Notes under the pieces: generated by a model
Databases searched by the model: none
What the model was told of the DNA's origin: nothing
What the model saw: the letters and a program-made list of their open reading frames with translations, nothing else
Part shown: in pieces, positions 17,910 to 27,109 of the stretch
How positions within the stretch are numbered: position 1 is the first letter of the stretch
How the letters are laid out: each line of letters opens with the position of its first letter
Source of the DNA: Ostreococcus lucimarinus CCE9901
Taxonomy: Eukaryota; Chlorophyta; Mamiellophyceae; Mamiellales; Bathycoccaceae
Length of the DNA: 64,000 bases
NCBI RefSeq assembly: GCF_000092065.1
Contig: NC_009364.1
Location: 248,001 to 312,000 of the forward strand
Reading direction: 5' to 3'
Program-made: the position numbers and the translations under genes

Positions 17910-18161
17910 CGACTCTTTCGCGCGCGCGGCGTCGATCGCGGCGCGCGGCGTCGTCGCGGTAGATCTAGGTATTAAAACTTCAAATCGCATCGCTCGGTCG
18001 GCGTCGCCGCGTTCGCGTTCGCGGCGCGTTCGCTCGCGACGCTTCGCCTCGTTTCGCTCCCTCGAACGAGCTCTGAAATCGACGCGCTTTCGCGCGCAAA
18101 CTGTTGACATTTTTCAAAATTCGAACCGCGCGCGCGCGACGCCGCACACGCGGTCGTCGCC

Positions 18162-20606
18162 ATGGAGCGCGCGGTTCGCGAAGCGCACAGACGCGGGGGC
18201 GTAGAGCGCGCGACGTCGTCCGACCGCGGTGCCTCGCCGAGCGCCGCGCGCGCGGTGACGCCGGCGACGTTCTTCGCCCCGCTCATCGCGCGCGGCGGAT
18301 GGCGCTTCGTCGGACACGGTGCGCGAGCGCAGACGTACGGCGCGATGACGCTGGTGCCGCCGGGACACGAGAAACGGTTGAGAGGGAGTAATGCGCCGTG
18401 CATGACGCCGGGAGAGGAGTGGGAGGACGCGGACGACGAGGAGACGAGACGCGCGCTCAAGGCGTGCGGACTGCTCGTGGCGAAGAACGCCGCGCTGATG
18501 GATAAACCGAAAGCCGGACGGTCGAAACCTGCGCGCGTTGGGTTGCGAGACTACATCGCGCAAAATTTGAAGTGCATGATAAGCGCGATGGTGGCGATGC
18601 GGGTGAGCGCGACGGTGTATAGACATAAACGTTGGACGTTTGAGTGCTTCCGAGAGGTGTACCGAAAGCGCATGGAGTTGCGCAGGCGTCTCGAAAACTC
18701 ACGGGTCAGTGCGCTGGGGAAGGAGTCTCAGCGTTCGCTGACCACGCTTTTGCGTGCTTTCGACACGATGATGGAGCAAATGTGTGATCCTCGCGGGAAC
18801 ATTCGCGCGGCGTTTTACGACGGGATGGTGGCGTGTCCGTGGGACGTCGACTACGAATGGCAACAGAATGCAGCATTTCACGAAGACTTGTACAGCGTGC
18901 CGTACGCGACGAATGACGACCGCGATATGACACACTCATACGAAGTGCCAGATTTACCGGAGGCCTCACATAAGCGCGTGTTCGAAGGACAAGATTCGAT
19001 GTCGCAAGATTCGCGCGCGTCCACGGGCACGGACGACGCCGGGGTGATTGGCGGCAAGCGCAAGCAAGCCGATTATGCCGACGGTGTCACGGTGCGTCGG
19101 TGCCGAATCAAGCCTAGCATGGATGAGATTCCATCCATCGTGGCGTTAGAAATGGCCGCGGAGATTGACGTCGTTGCCGCCGCGACGGCACACTTCTTCG
19201 CCACGTGCGACTTATGCACCGATGGGCCAACCTTCCATGAGTATTTGACGCTGGTGACGTCAGCGTACGATTTTGCGTTCGCGACGGAAATGCAACTGTC
19301 ATTAGAGAACACGGTGATTCCTCAGATGCGCGAGAAGCAGTTTCCAGATGACGCCACTTTCCACTACACGCTTCTCGCGCAGTGCTACTCCTCGTCTTCT
19401 CAAGCGACGCAGTTACTCAAGCTACTCAGCAGCGATCCGAATCCGTTATTACACATCTCGTTGATGCAACGAATTGAAGGCGTATTCATCACGTCCAGAG
19501 ATGGACCCGACGATAAAGCAGACGCGAGGTTTGATCGTCTGATGCGGGACTACGCTGAAAGAGTGGCGTCGGCTCATCACAAACGACCGTGCTCCGTCAA
19601 TGGCTCGCATATGCAGTTGCACTATCCTCCGCCGATTCGCACGTGGATCGAAACGTGCAAATTATCGAATAGCCAACTTTACTCGCCCGCTGTGCCGAGT
19701 TTCGAGGCGCTAATCGAACTGCGTAGCTCATCGCCAAATGGTTGGGTGGAAATCTCGCGCGAAGGCACGGGCTATTGGACGGCCGTGATGACGAAGTGTG
19801 GCATACCCGCGCAGGCGGTGAACGTGCGCCTGGATATCAAGCGATACGGCCCAGAGGACGCGCGCGAACCTCCTCCTCCTCTTCCGCCGAGCTCAAGGCC
19901 GTTCGTGGGCATTCATTATGACTTACCTGACGTGTGCTCGGAATTTGGCAACTTTGGCTTGCTCCTCAACTGCATGCCTCGAGACGAAGATTTAGCAATT
20001 GAGTGTCTGAGAAATTACACTGGAAGCACAATCGCGTTAGTGGGCGAGTGGGTCGGCTCGACCGCTGGTTCGCGCTTCGTGCGTCGACTCGCAAAAAGGT
20101 TTGAGTTCGCGACCACCACAGTCTTGCCATGGATCGGCGATTCCGCGCACGAGCTCAGTATTTGGAAACGCCGAGCGGAAAAGTTGACGAAGCAGAAGCG
20201 TCGCGACGACGCGCTTTCTCGACGCGACGTGTTCCCCGCGGTGAAGAAATGCCAAGTCGCCGGCTGTCAATCGAAGTCGCGCACTATGTTCTGCTGTCGT
20301 CTCTGTCGCAGCGCCTTCGTGTGCTCCGAGCATCTGCACGCCTTGCATGATGAGTACGATCTCGCGCACGCCACCGAGCACTGCGTACGGCTCCTGCCGA
20401 CGCTCGATAGATTGCGAGGATACGAAGTCGAACTGGCGCACGGTGAAGGCAAGAAGCAAATGCGAAGCGAAACCATCATGGCGTTTAATCCATTCATCGC
20501 GGGTGTCGACTGCTGGATGGTGGACTATCGCAAAAGTTCAAATGACGTGTACGAAGACGTGCAAATAAGCGTGCCCCGAATCGAACGCGTGGAAAACTGG
20601 GAATGA
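18162..20606 (+). CDS. Unassigned 814-residue protein with C-terminal Cys/His zinc cluster
   Basis: No family recognised for most of its length. The C-terminal 130 residues contain about eight Cys/His in MYND/B-box-like spacing (KCQVAGCQSKSRTMFC, CRLCRSAFVCSEH, HATEHC; about residues 697-742). Upstream, GLLLNCMPRDEDLAIECLRN followed by GSTIALVGEWVG recalls a domain with a small-residue loop and VGEW motif found beside MYND fingers in some algae; this is a weak memory, not a search. The N-terminal third is helical and basic, the middle acidic. No targeting signal. It appears intact, single-exon, with codon use like its neighbours. A regulatory or scaffold role is possible but unsupported. Confidence 0.75.
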   Translation: MERAVREAHRRGGVERATSSDRGASPSAARAVTPATFFAPLIARGGWRFVGHGARAQTYGAMTLVPPGHEKRLRGSNAPCMTPGEEWEDADDEETRRALKACGLLVAKNAALMDKPKAGRSKPARVGLRDYIAQNLKCMISAMVAMRVSATVYRHKRWTFECFREVYRKRMELRRRLENSRVSALGKESQRSLTTLLRAFDTMMEQMCDPRGNIRAAFYDGMVACPWDVDYEWQQNAAFHEDLYSVPYATNDDRDMTHSYEVPDLPEASHKRVFEGQDSMSQDSRASTGTDDAGVIGGKRKQADYADGVTVRRCRIKPSMDEIPSIVALEMAAEIDVVAAATAHFFATCDLCTDGPTFHEYLTLVTSAYDFAFATEMQLSLENTVIPQMREKQFPDDATFHYTLLAQCYSSSSQATQLLKLLSSDPNPLLHISLMQRIEGVFITSRDGPDDKADARFDRLMRDYAERVASAHHKRPCSVNGSHMQLHYPPPIRTWIETCKLSNSQLYSPAVPSFEALIELRSSSPNGWVEISREGTGYWTAVMTKCGIPAQAVNVRLDIKRYGPEDAREPPPPLPPSSRPFVGIHYDLPDVCSEFGNFGLLLNCMPRDEDLAIECLRNYTGSTIALVGEWVGSTAGSRFVRRLAKRFEFATTTVLPWIGDSAHELSIWKRRAEKLTKQKRRDDALSRRDVFPAVKKCQVAGCQSKSRTMFCCRLCRSAFVCSEHLHALHDEYDLAHATEHCVRLLPTLDRLRGYEVELAHGEGKKQMRSETIMAFNPFIAGVDCWMVDYRKSSNDVYEDVQISVPRIERVENWE

Positions 20607-20675
20607 ATTATGCGTGGAATGACACTTAGAATTCTAGAAGCCTATCGATATCGTCTAATACGAAGGAATAATCGA

Positions 20676-21683
20676 TCAACGTTTCGCCGCCGGAGCGCCG
20701 AAAAGGTCTTTTAAAATCTCAAAAGACACAAAACGGATAGAATTTTGCGGCACAACCTTGAGTGTATTCGCCGCCCATCCGCGGAAGAAACCTTTCACGC
20801 CCTCAGTCCGCGCTATTGTCGTGATGGCGTCGTACATCCCGTTGTAAGTTTTGCCCTTCATTTGCATGCGTCGCCGAATGGTGTCGAGCGGGTAGCACAC
20901 GGTGGCGCTAAACGTGCCCGAAGCCCCACCGACGACCAAGTTAGACACCCTATCTTCCTTACCGTTTTCGCCATAGTACATCTTCTTTGCCATGTCGTAC
21001 GACGCAAAGTTAATCGCCGCGTAAGGGGCTATGCCAGCCAACGTCGGCCCGAGACCTTTGTAGAGCGCGCCGACGCCCTCGGTGCGGTACACCGTTCCAA
21101 AGCAGTGCATCATCCCGTTATACCCATGATTCGGTAGCGCCAAGCGTAACCTCACGGTGTCTAACGGGTGCGTGATGGCTGTTCCCGTCATACCCGCCAA
21201 AGCGCCCGCCAAAAGGCGCTGCGGTACCCCAAGCTTGCCTTGTTCGTCCGCCAACAGCGACTTGTAGTAATCGTTAGACGCCAACTGCGCCGCCGCGTAC
21301 GGCGCCACGCGAATGACGTTCACCCCGTTCCCTTTCCAGAAACTCAATATCCCCTCCTCGGCGTAAATCTTTCGAAACGCCTGCCCGACGCTCGTGTACG
21401 CCGTCGCCGACGTCCCGCTCGACGCCATCGCCTGGACTTGAAACAGCAGCTTGATCCGATCCAACGGCGCGCTCGCCGTCCGCGCGATGATTCCCGCGCC
21501 GCCGCCCGCGGCGACCGACCGGGATCCATCCAGCACCGCTAACGCGCGCTCCGCGATCGCGCTCGCCGCGAACGGCGCCTCTCGCGCCGTCGCGCGTCGC
21601 GCGTCCTCGCGTCGGGTCGCGCCGGTGGCGGCGCTTTTCGTCGCCGCCCATCGGCGCGCACGCGCGGCGGCGTCCCCGTCCAT
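20676..21683 (-). CDS. Mitochondrial-carrier-family protein, TAAC/PAPS-transporter-like
   Basis: 335 residues from the ATG at 21683; the frame extends upstream only from a TTG. Three carrier repeats are clear: PLDRIKLLFQ, PLDTVRLRLA and PLDTIRRRMQM, each followed by the EG/W...KG box (SFWKGNGVNVIRV, GALYKGLGPTLAG, GFFRGWAANTLKV). By eye it is closest to plant plastid carriers TAAC/PAPST1 and PAPST2, which exchange ATP or PAPS with ADP or PAP. The 55-residue Arg/Ala-rich leader suggests an organelle transit peptide. The substrate is inferred only. Divergent from the ABM protein, 149 bp between starts. Confidence 0.78.
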   Translation of the reverse strand: MDGDAAARARRWAATKSAATGATRREDARRATAREAPFAASAIAERALAVLDGSRSVAAGGGAGIIARTASAPLDRIKLLFQVQAMASSGTSATAYTSVGQAFRKIYAEEGILSFWKGNGVNVIRVAPYAAAQLASNDYYKSLLADEQGKLGVPQRLLAGALAGMTGTAITHPLDTVRLRLALPNHGYNGMMHCFGTVYRTEGVGALYKGLGPTLAGIAPYAAINFASYDMAKKMYYGENGKEDRVSNLVVGGASGTFSATVCYPLDTIRRRMQMKGKTYNGMYDAITTIARTEGVKGFFRGWAANTLKVVPQNSIRFVSFEILKDLFGAPAAKR

Positions 21684-21832
21684 GGCCGTCGATCGCTCGC
21701 GCCGCGACGTTCGCGCGTCCTCGAGCGCGCGCGCGGTCGAGCGCGCGCCGCGCGTCGTCGTGTGCGCGCGGCGCGATTCTATCCACAACGCGTCGGGACG
21801 AAAAAGCGCACTCCGTCGCGCGCGATCGCGCC

Positions 21833-22297
21833 ATGCACGCCGGCGCGCGCGCGACGTCGTCGTCGACGACGAGCGCGCGGCTCGGATGGCTCGTCGCGCT
21901 CGCGTTGGCGGCGCTGCACCTCGCGCGCGGGGTCCGGACGGTCGGGACGCGGCCGAGGAACGCGGCGGGGGCGTTCGTGCTCCACGTCGAGCTCGAATTC
22001 AAGACGGAGGCGGCGGCGAAAGAGCTGGTGACGGCGTGGGCGCGGTGCGCCGATTGGTGCAGGGCGAACGAGGCGGGACTGATGCACTACGAGATCGCGC
22101 GGAGCCAGACGGATCCGCTCAAGTATGGCATATTCGAACGGTACGCGAGTTTGGACGCGTACGCGTCGACGCACAAGTCGACGGAGGCGTACAGGACGTT
22201 TCGCCCGAAGATGCAGGCGTTGCAAGACAGCGGCGAGCTCGAGGTGAGTGGTTCGTCGTATTTCGAACTCGGCCACGGGTTCGTGTCGGGCTCGTGA
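21833..22297 (+). CDS. Membrane-anchored ABM-like (dimeric alpha-beta barrel) protein
   Basis: 154 residues. A signal anchor (GWLVALALAALHLARGV, about 18-34) precedes a small domain with the antibiotic-biosynthesis-monooxygenase layout: HVELEFKTEAAAKELVTAW, EAGLMHYEIARSQ, YGIFERYASLDAYASTHKS and FRPKMQALQ. ABM proteins are small dimers that act on quinones, haem or aldehydes, or have no known reaction. No catalytic residue can be assigned here. The anchor suggests ER or secretory location, lumenal domain. Confidence 0.65.
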   Translation: MHAGARATSSSTTSARLGWLVALALAALHLARGVRTVGTRPRNAAGAFVLHVELEFKTEAAAKELVTAWARCADWCRANEAGLMHYEIARSQTDPLKYGIFERYASLDAYASTHKSTEAYRTFRPKMQALQDSGELEVSGSSYFELGHGFVSGS

Positions 22298-22360
22298 CGC
22301 GAATCGTAGCGTGGTCGTGTGTAGAATAGAGTTGAAATAACAGTTGGGCGGAAACGCGCG

Positions 22361-23304
22361 TCAGCAAAATGGTAGACGCGTGTTCGCGGAACGTCGAACT
22401 ATGGCGCTCGACACCGGAAACGCGTCGCACGCGCTACCGGGAGTGTCAAACGAAACCGCGAACACGCTTTGTCGAGGCAAAACCAAGGGCGACTCGGCCC
22501 AAATGTTGTCCCAGTTGAGCGCGGACACGTCCGCGTCGAGCGGCACCGGAACCGCGAACACGCGATGCTGACTATTGATCTCGCGCGCGTGTTCGGCGTT
22601 TTGCGCGCCAATTCTTTCGAAAGTCACGTAATCCCCGGGATAAAACGTGTGCGACGCCTCGACGGTGATGACGGCGTACCTAGCGTGTTCGTTGAAGCAC
22701 TGAATGTTTGTCACGACGTGTCGCTGGTTGCACTCCTTCACTTCTTCCTCAACTTGGCCCTGGCGAAGAGGGAAACCATTCCTAGATTTACTCTTTCGCC
22801 GCTGGCGATTGTTCATGCTCGCCGCTCGCCAGTATCCTCCGACGCGAATGGCGCGAGCGTCGACGGCGTCCGGCGCGGTGGACGCGACGTGCTTTCGCAA
22901 CCTCTCGGGCATGTCGTCCCACGAGAGCCAACGCACGTTATTAGCGTCGATGACGGAAAGTAACGTGCGTCCATCTCGAGACTTCGTCGCGTGTGCTTCG
23001 CGATTCGCGCTCGACGCTACGTTGGGCTGAACCTCGCGCAGCACCGGCTTGGGCGTCGTCGTCGTCTCCGTCGTCGTCTCCGTCGTCGTCTCCGTCACGA
23101 CGTCCTCCGTCGCGTCCTCCACGACCGCCGGCGTCGGTTCAGCATCTATATCTACCCCTAGTCCTAATAATAACTTCTTCCTCTGCTCGATCGCGCGCTC
23201 GTCCTCGCTATCGTCCTCCTCTTCGACGTACTCCACCGCGAGCAGCTCCGCCGACGCCTCGTCATCCATCCCGAGCGCCTGCCCCAAAACGCCCTCGATA
23301 TCGA

Positions 23305-23345
<41 letters not shown>

Positions 23346-23621
23346 TCTAAATCCAACCCAAACTTACTCGCCTCGACGAACAAATCACGCATCAGCGCGC
23401 GCGCCTCGACGCCGCCCAACCGCACCAAGTCGTCCAGCGTCGTCGTCGACGCCCCCTCATCCTCGCCAGACGTTCCCTCGTCCCCCGCTTCCGGCGCGTC
23501 CTCGTGCGCGTCCTCGTCCGCGTCCTCGTCCGCGTCATCGTCGTCGTCGCGTCGCGTCGTCGCCGAACCGTCGTCGTCGTCGCTTTCGACCGTTTCTTCG
23601 ACACCGTCGCCATCTTCTCCC

Positions 23622-23658
<37 letters not shown>

Positions 23659-23734
23659 GCAGGCCATCGAACAGACCGTCGTCGTCGTCGTCGTCCGGTC
23701 GCGCCGCGCGCGCGAGCGCGACCCCGGTCGCGCG

Positions 23735-23788
<54 letters not shown>

Positions 23789-23899
23789 GGTCGCGACGCG
23801 CGCGTCGTCGACGCGCGCGCGCGGCATCAGGCACGCGAGCGCGACGCACGCGAGCGCGACGCGCGTCTTCGCGCGCGCGCGCGCGCGCCGGCGACGCAT
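22361..23899 (-). CDS. Secreted acidic repeat-rich protein of unknown function
   Basis: 512 residues from the ATG at 23899, which starts a signal peptide (TRVALACVALACLMPRA). Residues 30-200 are low complexity: an Ala-Thr alternating run, then long Asp/Glu tracts, one interrupted by Ser. A second Thr-Glu repeat (TETTTETTTETTTT) precedes the only globular-looking part (about 320-512), which holds WLSWDDMPERLRKHV, a Cys pair (VKECNQRHVVTNIQCFNEH) and FYPGDYVTFERIG. Not recognised. The acidic region could bind calcium or metals at the cell surface. Repeat number probably varies between strains because the DNA is pure short-unit repeats. Confidence 0.7.
23305..23347. repeat. TCCTCG hexanucleotide run
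   Basis: About seven copies of CGTCCT on the plus strand, coding Glu-Asp repeats in the acidic secreted protein. Confidence 0.9.
23623..23656. repeat. GTC trinucleotide run
   Basis: About eleven GTC units, coding an Asp run on the minus strand. Confidence 0.9.
23735..23788. repeat. GTCGCC hexanucleotide run
   Basis: About nine copies, coding an Ala-Thr alternation just after the signal peptide. Confidence 0.9.
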
Positions 23900-24134
23900 C
23901 GCGGCGCGGTGCGCGGCGCGCGAGGCCGCGGCTCGCCGCGTCGCGGCGTCGTCGCGTGTACCCCTTGACTGTACTGGGTCGTGAATCGATGATGTCCTCG
24001 AGGGGGAGGTACACGCGGTTCGTGACCCGGCGCGACGACGCGTGACGAAATATCTGACGAAATATCTTCGAGCGACGCCGCAGAGCGACGCGCGCGGGCG
24101 ACGGCGACGGCGACGGCGACGCGCGACGCGCGGC

Positions 24135-24169
<35 letters not shown>

Positions 24170-24263
24170 CGCGCGCGCGGGCGCGCGGGCGCGCGCGGAC
24201 GCGCCGACGTCGCGCGCGCGCGACGCGAATCGCGCGACGCCGGGTTCGAATCGGCGCGGCGCG
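23900..24263. other. 364-bp divergent spacer
   Basis: No gene. It holds CGTGTACCCC at 23955-23964 facing its reverse complement (GGTACACG) at 24008-24015, a 50-bp-spaced imperfect inverted repeat resembling the arm of the 11216 hairpin. The part after 24080 is CG/GAC low complexity. A CTGAC...CAG pair near 24053-24077 could end a 5'UTR intron of the plus-strand gene. Confidence 0.4.
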
Positions 24264-25232
24264 ATGGCGCGCGAGGACGCGCGAGGACGCGTGGGCGCGG
24301 CCGCGGCGTCGTCGGGACGCGCGGGAACGAACGCGCGCGACGGCGCGGAGGCGCGCGGGACGGCGACGCTGACGGTGGACGTGGAGACGGCGGAGACGGA
24401 GGCGGAGGCGCGAGAGCGCGTGCGGTTCTTCGAACTCTGCGCGCCGAGCGCGCTCGGGACGTGGACGGACGAGCGGACGTGCGTGGTGGACGTGCGGGGA
24501 GGGATCGCGGCGCTGCAGGGGACGGGCGCGGAGCTGATCGCGTACCTTCGCGATCGGCTCGGGGTGATCATGGAGGTGGACGCCGAGCGGGAGCGCGTGC
24601 TGATTAATCACGAAATTCACAACGTCGTCATCGAGGCTGCGCGGATTTTGCACTTACAGATCGAGCAGGCGAAGATGGTGACGATAGCCCCGACGAATGG
24701 CGACGAGGCGGCGACGCCGACGCCGAAGATGGGGCTCTCGTCCTCCGTCGACGACGACGCGGTGATGCAAGAGGTGCTCGGCGACATCGAACCCGAAGAA
24801 CTCGAAGAGTTGCGTCGACAGCTCGAGAGCAAACGCGCGACGAGACAGCGATTGATCGAGACGCTCGGCGAACCGCGAGTGACGTGTCACTTACAACCCG
24901 TCGAGTTGACGAGCACGCTCGTGCGCGTGCGGTTGCCTCGAACGAGGTCGTTCACGGGCGACGATCCGCTGTACGGTGTAGGCGTCGCGCTTCGCGCGGT
25001 GGCGTCGACGACGCAAGACGGTGAGCCCACGTGGATTTTTCAGTGCGACATGGGCGGGTCCAAACTCCACGAAACTGATATTATGTATATTTCCAACAAC
25101 GCCATCTCGGTTCCCGAAGTTTGCCGACTCGTATCGGGACACAAACGGCGCAGCGTGGACAAACCACGTGACGTGATGGACGAATTTTTGCCGAGTTGTC
25201 GCACTGATGTGACGCAGTCTTCTGCGGCTTGA
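24264..25232 (+). CDS. Unassigned 322-residue protein
   Basis: Starts at the ATG at 24264; the frame continues upstream through arginine-rich low-complexity sequence that I exclude. The conserved-looking core runs from about residue 45 (RVRFFELCAPSALGTWTD) through a beta-rich part (RTCVVDVRGGIAALQGTG) and a helix (HEIHNVVIEAARILHLQIEQAK). A Glu-rich helix (DIEPEELEELRRQLESKRA) and a C-terminal part (TWIFQCDMGGSKLHETD, NNAISVPEVCRLVSGHKRR) follow. No family recognised and no transmembrane segment. The mix of ordered segments argues for a real, probably lineage-specific, soluble protein. Confidence 0.7.
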   Translation: MAREDARGRVGAAAASSGRAGTNARDGAEARGTATLTVDVETAETEAEARERVRFFELCAPSALGTWTDERTCVVDVRGGIAALQGTGAELIAYLRDRLGVIMEVDAERERVLINHEIHNVVIEAARILHLQIEQAKMVTIAPTNGDEAATPTPKMGLSSSVDDDAVMQEVLGDIEPEELEELRRQLESKRATRQRLIETLGEPRVTCHLQPVELTSTLVRVRLPRTRSFTGDDPLYGVGVALRAVASTTQDGEPTWIFQCDMGGSKLHETDIMYISNNAISVPEVCRLVSGHKRRSVDKPRDVMDEFLPSCRTDVTQSSAA

Positions 25233-25490
25233 GCGATCGCGCTCGCCGCGGCGTGTACACTTTTTCCTTTGTTAATACCGACGTAATACCACGTGTACGA
25301 ACGACGTAATACCCCGCGCGCGAACGCATCGCAACGAAACTACGCGGCGCGCGCTTTGATTGATTGGCGATTGTGACTAGTATGGCGTAATTACACAGTT
25401 TTCGTACTCTGCGGGTAAATACGGCCGCGACGTCGCGTCGGGCCGAAAGAAGAGAAGTCGTCTCGAGAAGGCGAATTTTTCGTCTCAATT

Positions 25491-26837
25491 CTATTCCGGG
25501 TTGATGACCGCCTTGATCTCGTCGTACATCACGAGCACGAGCGCACCACCGACGCCACGAAGAACGTTGGAGAAGGCACCCTTGAAGAAGGCACCCATAC
25601 CTTCTTGCGCATAAATCTTGACGAAGGCGTCCACGGTGCCGCTGTACAACTTCTTGCCCGCGCCAGAGTTCATCATCAAGCGACGACGAACAGTGTCGAA
25701 GGGGTAGGAGAGAACACCAGCCGCGTTGGTAGCGACTTGGGCCACGATGAACTTGAAGATGAAGGAAGAATCCTTGGTGAGGAGCGCACCCTTACCGGTG
25801 TCGTAGAGACCGAAGTAAGAACCGCGGTACACGATGATACCTTGCACGGAGACGCCGAAGCCTTGGTAGAGCGCCATCGGGCCGGAGCGCCTGGCAATCT
25901 TGGACAAGCAGTCGACCAAACCGGTGAATTCACGGTCGTTAGCCTTGCCGACATCGGCAGCGAGACGCGTACGCGCAAAATCAAGCGGGTAAACAATCAA
26001 CAAAGAACCGGCACCGGCCAAACCGCCCGAAGCCATGTTGACGGCGAAAAACGGCCAAAACGCGTCCTTCGGCGAGTAGCTCGGGAACAAACCCTTGATG
26101 GTATCCTTGAACGCAAAGTTGAACGCTTGCGTCGGGAAGTAACGCACGATGTTCGCGGTGTTACCTCTCCAGAACGAACCGAAACCTTGCTCGGCGCTCA
26201 CGCGCGTGAAGCAGTTGACGATGCCCGTGTATCGCGGCACTTCGCCCGACATGATTCTCGGGTTCGCGTCTTGCGTTTGAATCAAAAGTTTCACGCGTTC
26301 GATCGGCGCCGTGGCCGTCTTCGCGATGGAACCAGACACTCCACCCTGCGCGCATCAAAACCAGCCAGTTTTCCGTCAGTCTCGAGTCCCTCGCGCGTCG
26401 TCTCGCGCGCCCGCGCGCGCGTCCGGATTGACTTTCCCATCATCCTTCGCATTTCCCATCTCACGGCGCGAATCACCCCCAGACTACGTCGAATCCCCCG
26501 CGCGCGACATTTATCTCGCGCCGCCCGATCGCCGCGATCGCGCCGCGTGCGTCGCCACCATCGCCGTCCTCGACGCGCGCGCGACCTCCCTCGCGCGCCC
26601 ATTCCGCGTCCAACCATCGCGCACGAATCTTCGCGCCCGCGCCGTCGCCCGCGTTTCCGTCGAGATCGCGTCGAGCGCGCGCACCGCGGCGAGATCCTTC
26701 AAAAACGACGTCAAGTCGAACTCCTTCTTCGCCGCCGCCGCGAACGGCTTCGCGGCGACCGGCGCGCGCGCGCGATCGAATCGTCCGACCGCGGATCGCG
26801 CGAAACAATCGGCGTAAAATTCACGGTTGAGGGCCAT
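25491..26837 (-). CDS. AAC: ADP/ATP carrier (AAC)
   Basis: 335 residues from exons 26685-26837 and 25491-26345. Exon 1 ([12 protein letters not shown] ... FLKDLAA) joins exon 2 ([19 protein letters not shown]) in phase 0, restoring the family's FLKD..AGG junction. Three carrier signatures: [18 protein letters not shown] and [11 protein letters not shown]. The AAC-specific RRRMMM is RRRLMM here, one conservative change. AAC exchanges cytosolic ADP for matrix ATP across the inner mitochondrial membrane. The codons of exon 2 are less CG-rich than the surroundings, as in highly expressed genes. It is tail-to-tail with the 24264 gene and divergent from the acyl-CoA synthetase. Confidence 0.93.
26346..26684 (-). 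other. Intron of the ADP/ATP carrier gene
   Basis: 339 bp, the longest coding-region intron in this window. Phase 0, GT donor at 26684-26683, CTGAC branch at 26375-26379, CAG acceptor. Confidence 0.85.
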
Positions 26838-26922
26838 GACGCGCGGGACGGGAGCGGTGCGTGGAGTGCCGCGCCGGCGCTCGCGCGCGCGATCCATCTT
26901 GCGCGGGGGTGGTGGCGTGTGT

Positions 26923-27004
26923 CCGACCGACCGACCGAGCGCACTGGGCAAACAGTCACGCGCTGGGCAAACAGTCACGCGTCGGTCGGTCGGTCGGTCG
27001 GTCG
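26923..27004. repeat. CGAC-repeat inverted arms enclosing a 19-bp tandem duplication
   Basis: A (CCGA)n run at 26923-26938 faces a (GGTC)n run at 26981-27004. Between them CTGGGCAAACAGTCACGCG occurs twice in tandem (26944-26962 and 26963-26981). It lies in the spacer between the divergent AAC and acyl-CoA synthetase genes. Confidence 0.85.
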
Positions 27005-27109
27005 CGACGCCCGCGCGGCGGCAGAGCGCGGCGCGCGCGACGCGCGCGCACGACGCGCGCGGCGACGACGACGACGACGACGACGACCGCCGCGTCGTCC
27101 GCGCGCGCG

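Noticed and set aside
24241-24260. T-arm-like GGTTCGAATCGGC
   Set aside because: No D-arm, anticodon arm or acceptor stem around it, so not a tRNA.
26923-27004. CRISPR or transposon ends
   Set aside because: Only two copies of the 19-bp unit, no transposase, no spacers and no target-site duplication.
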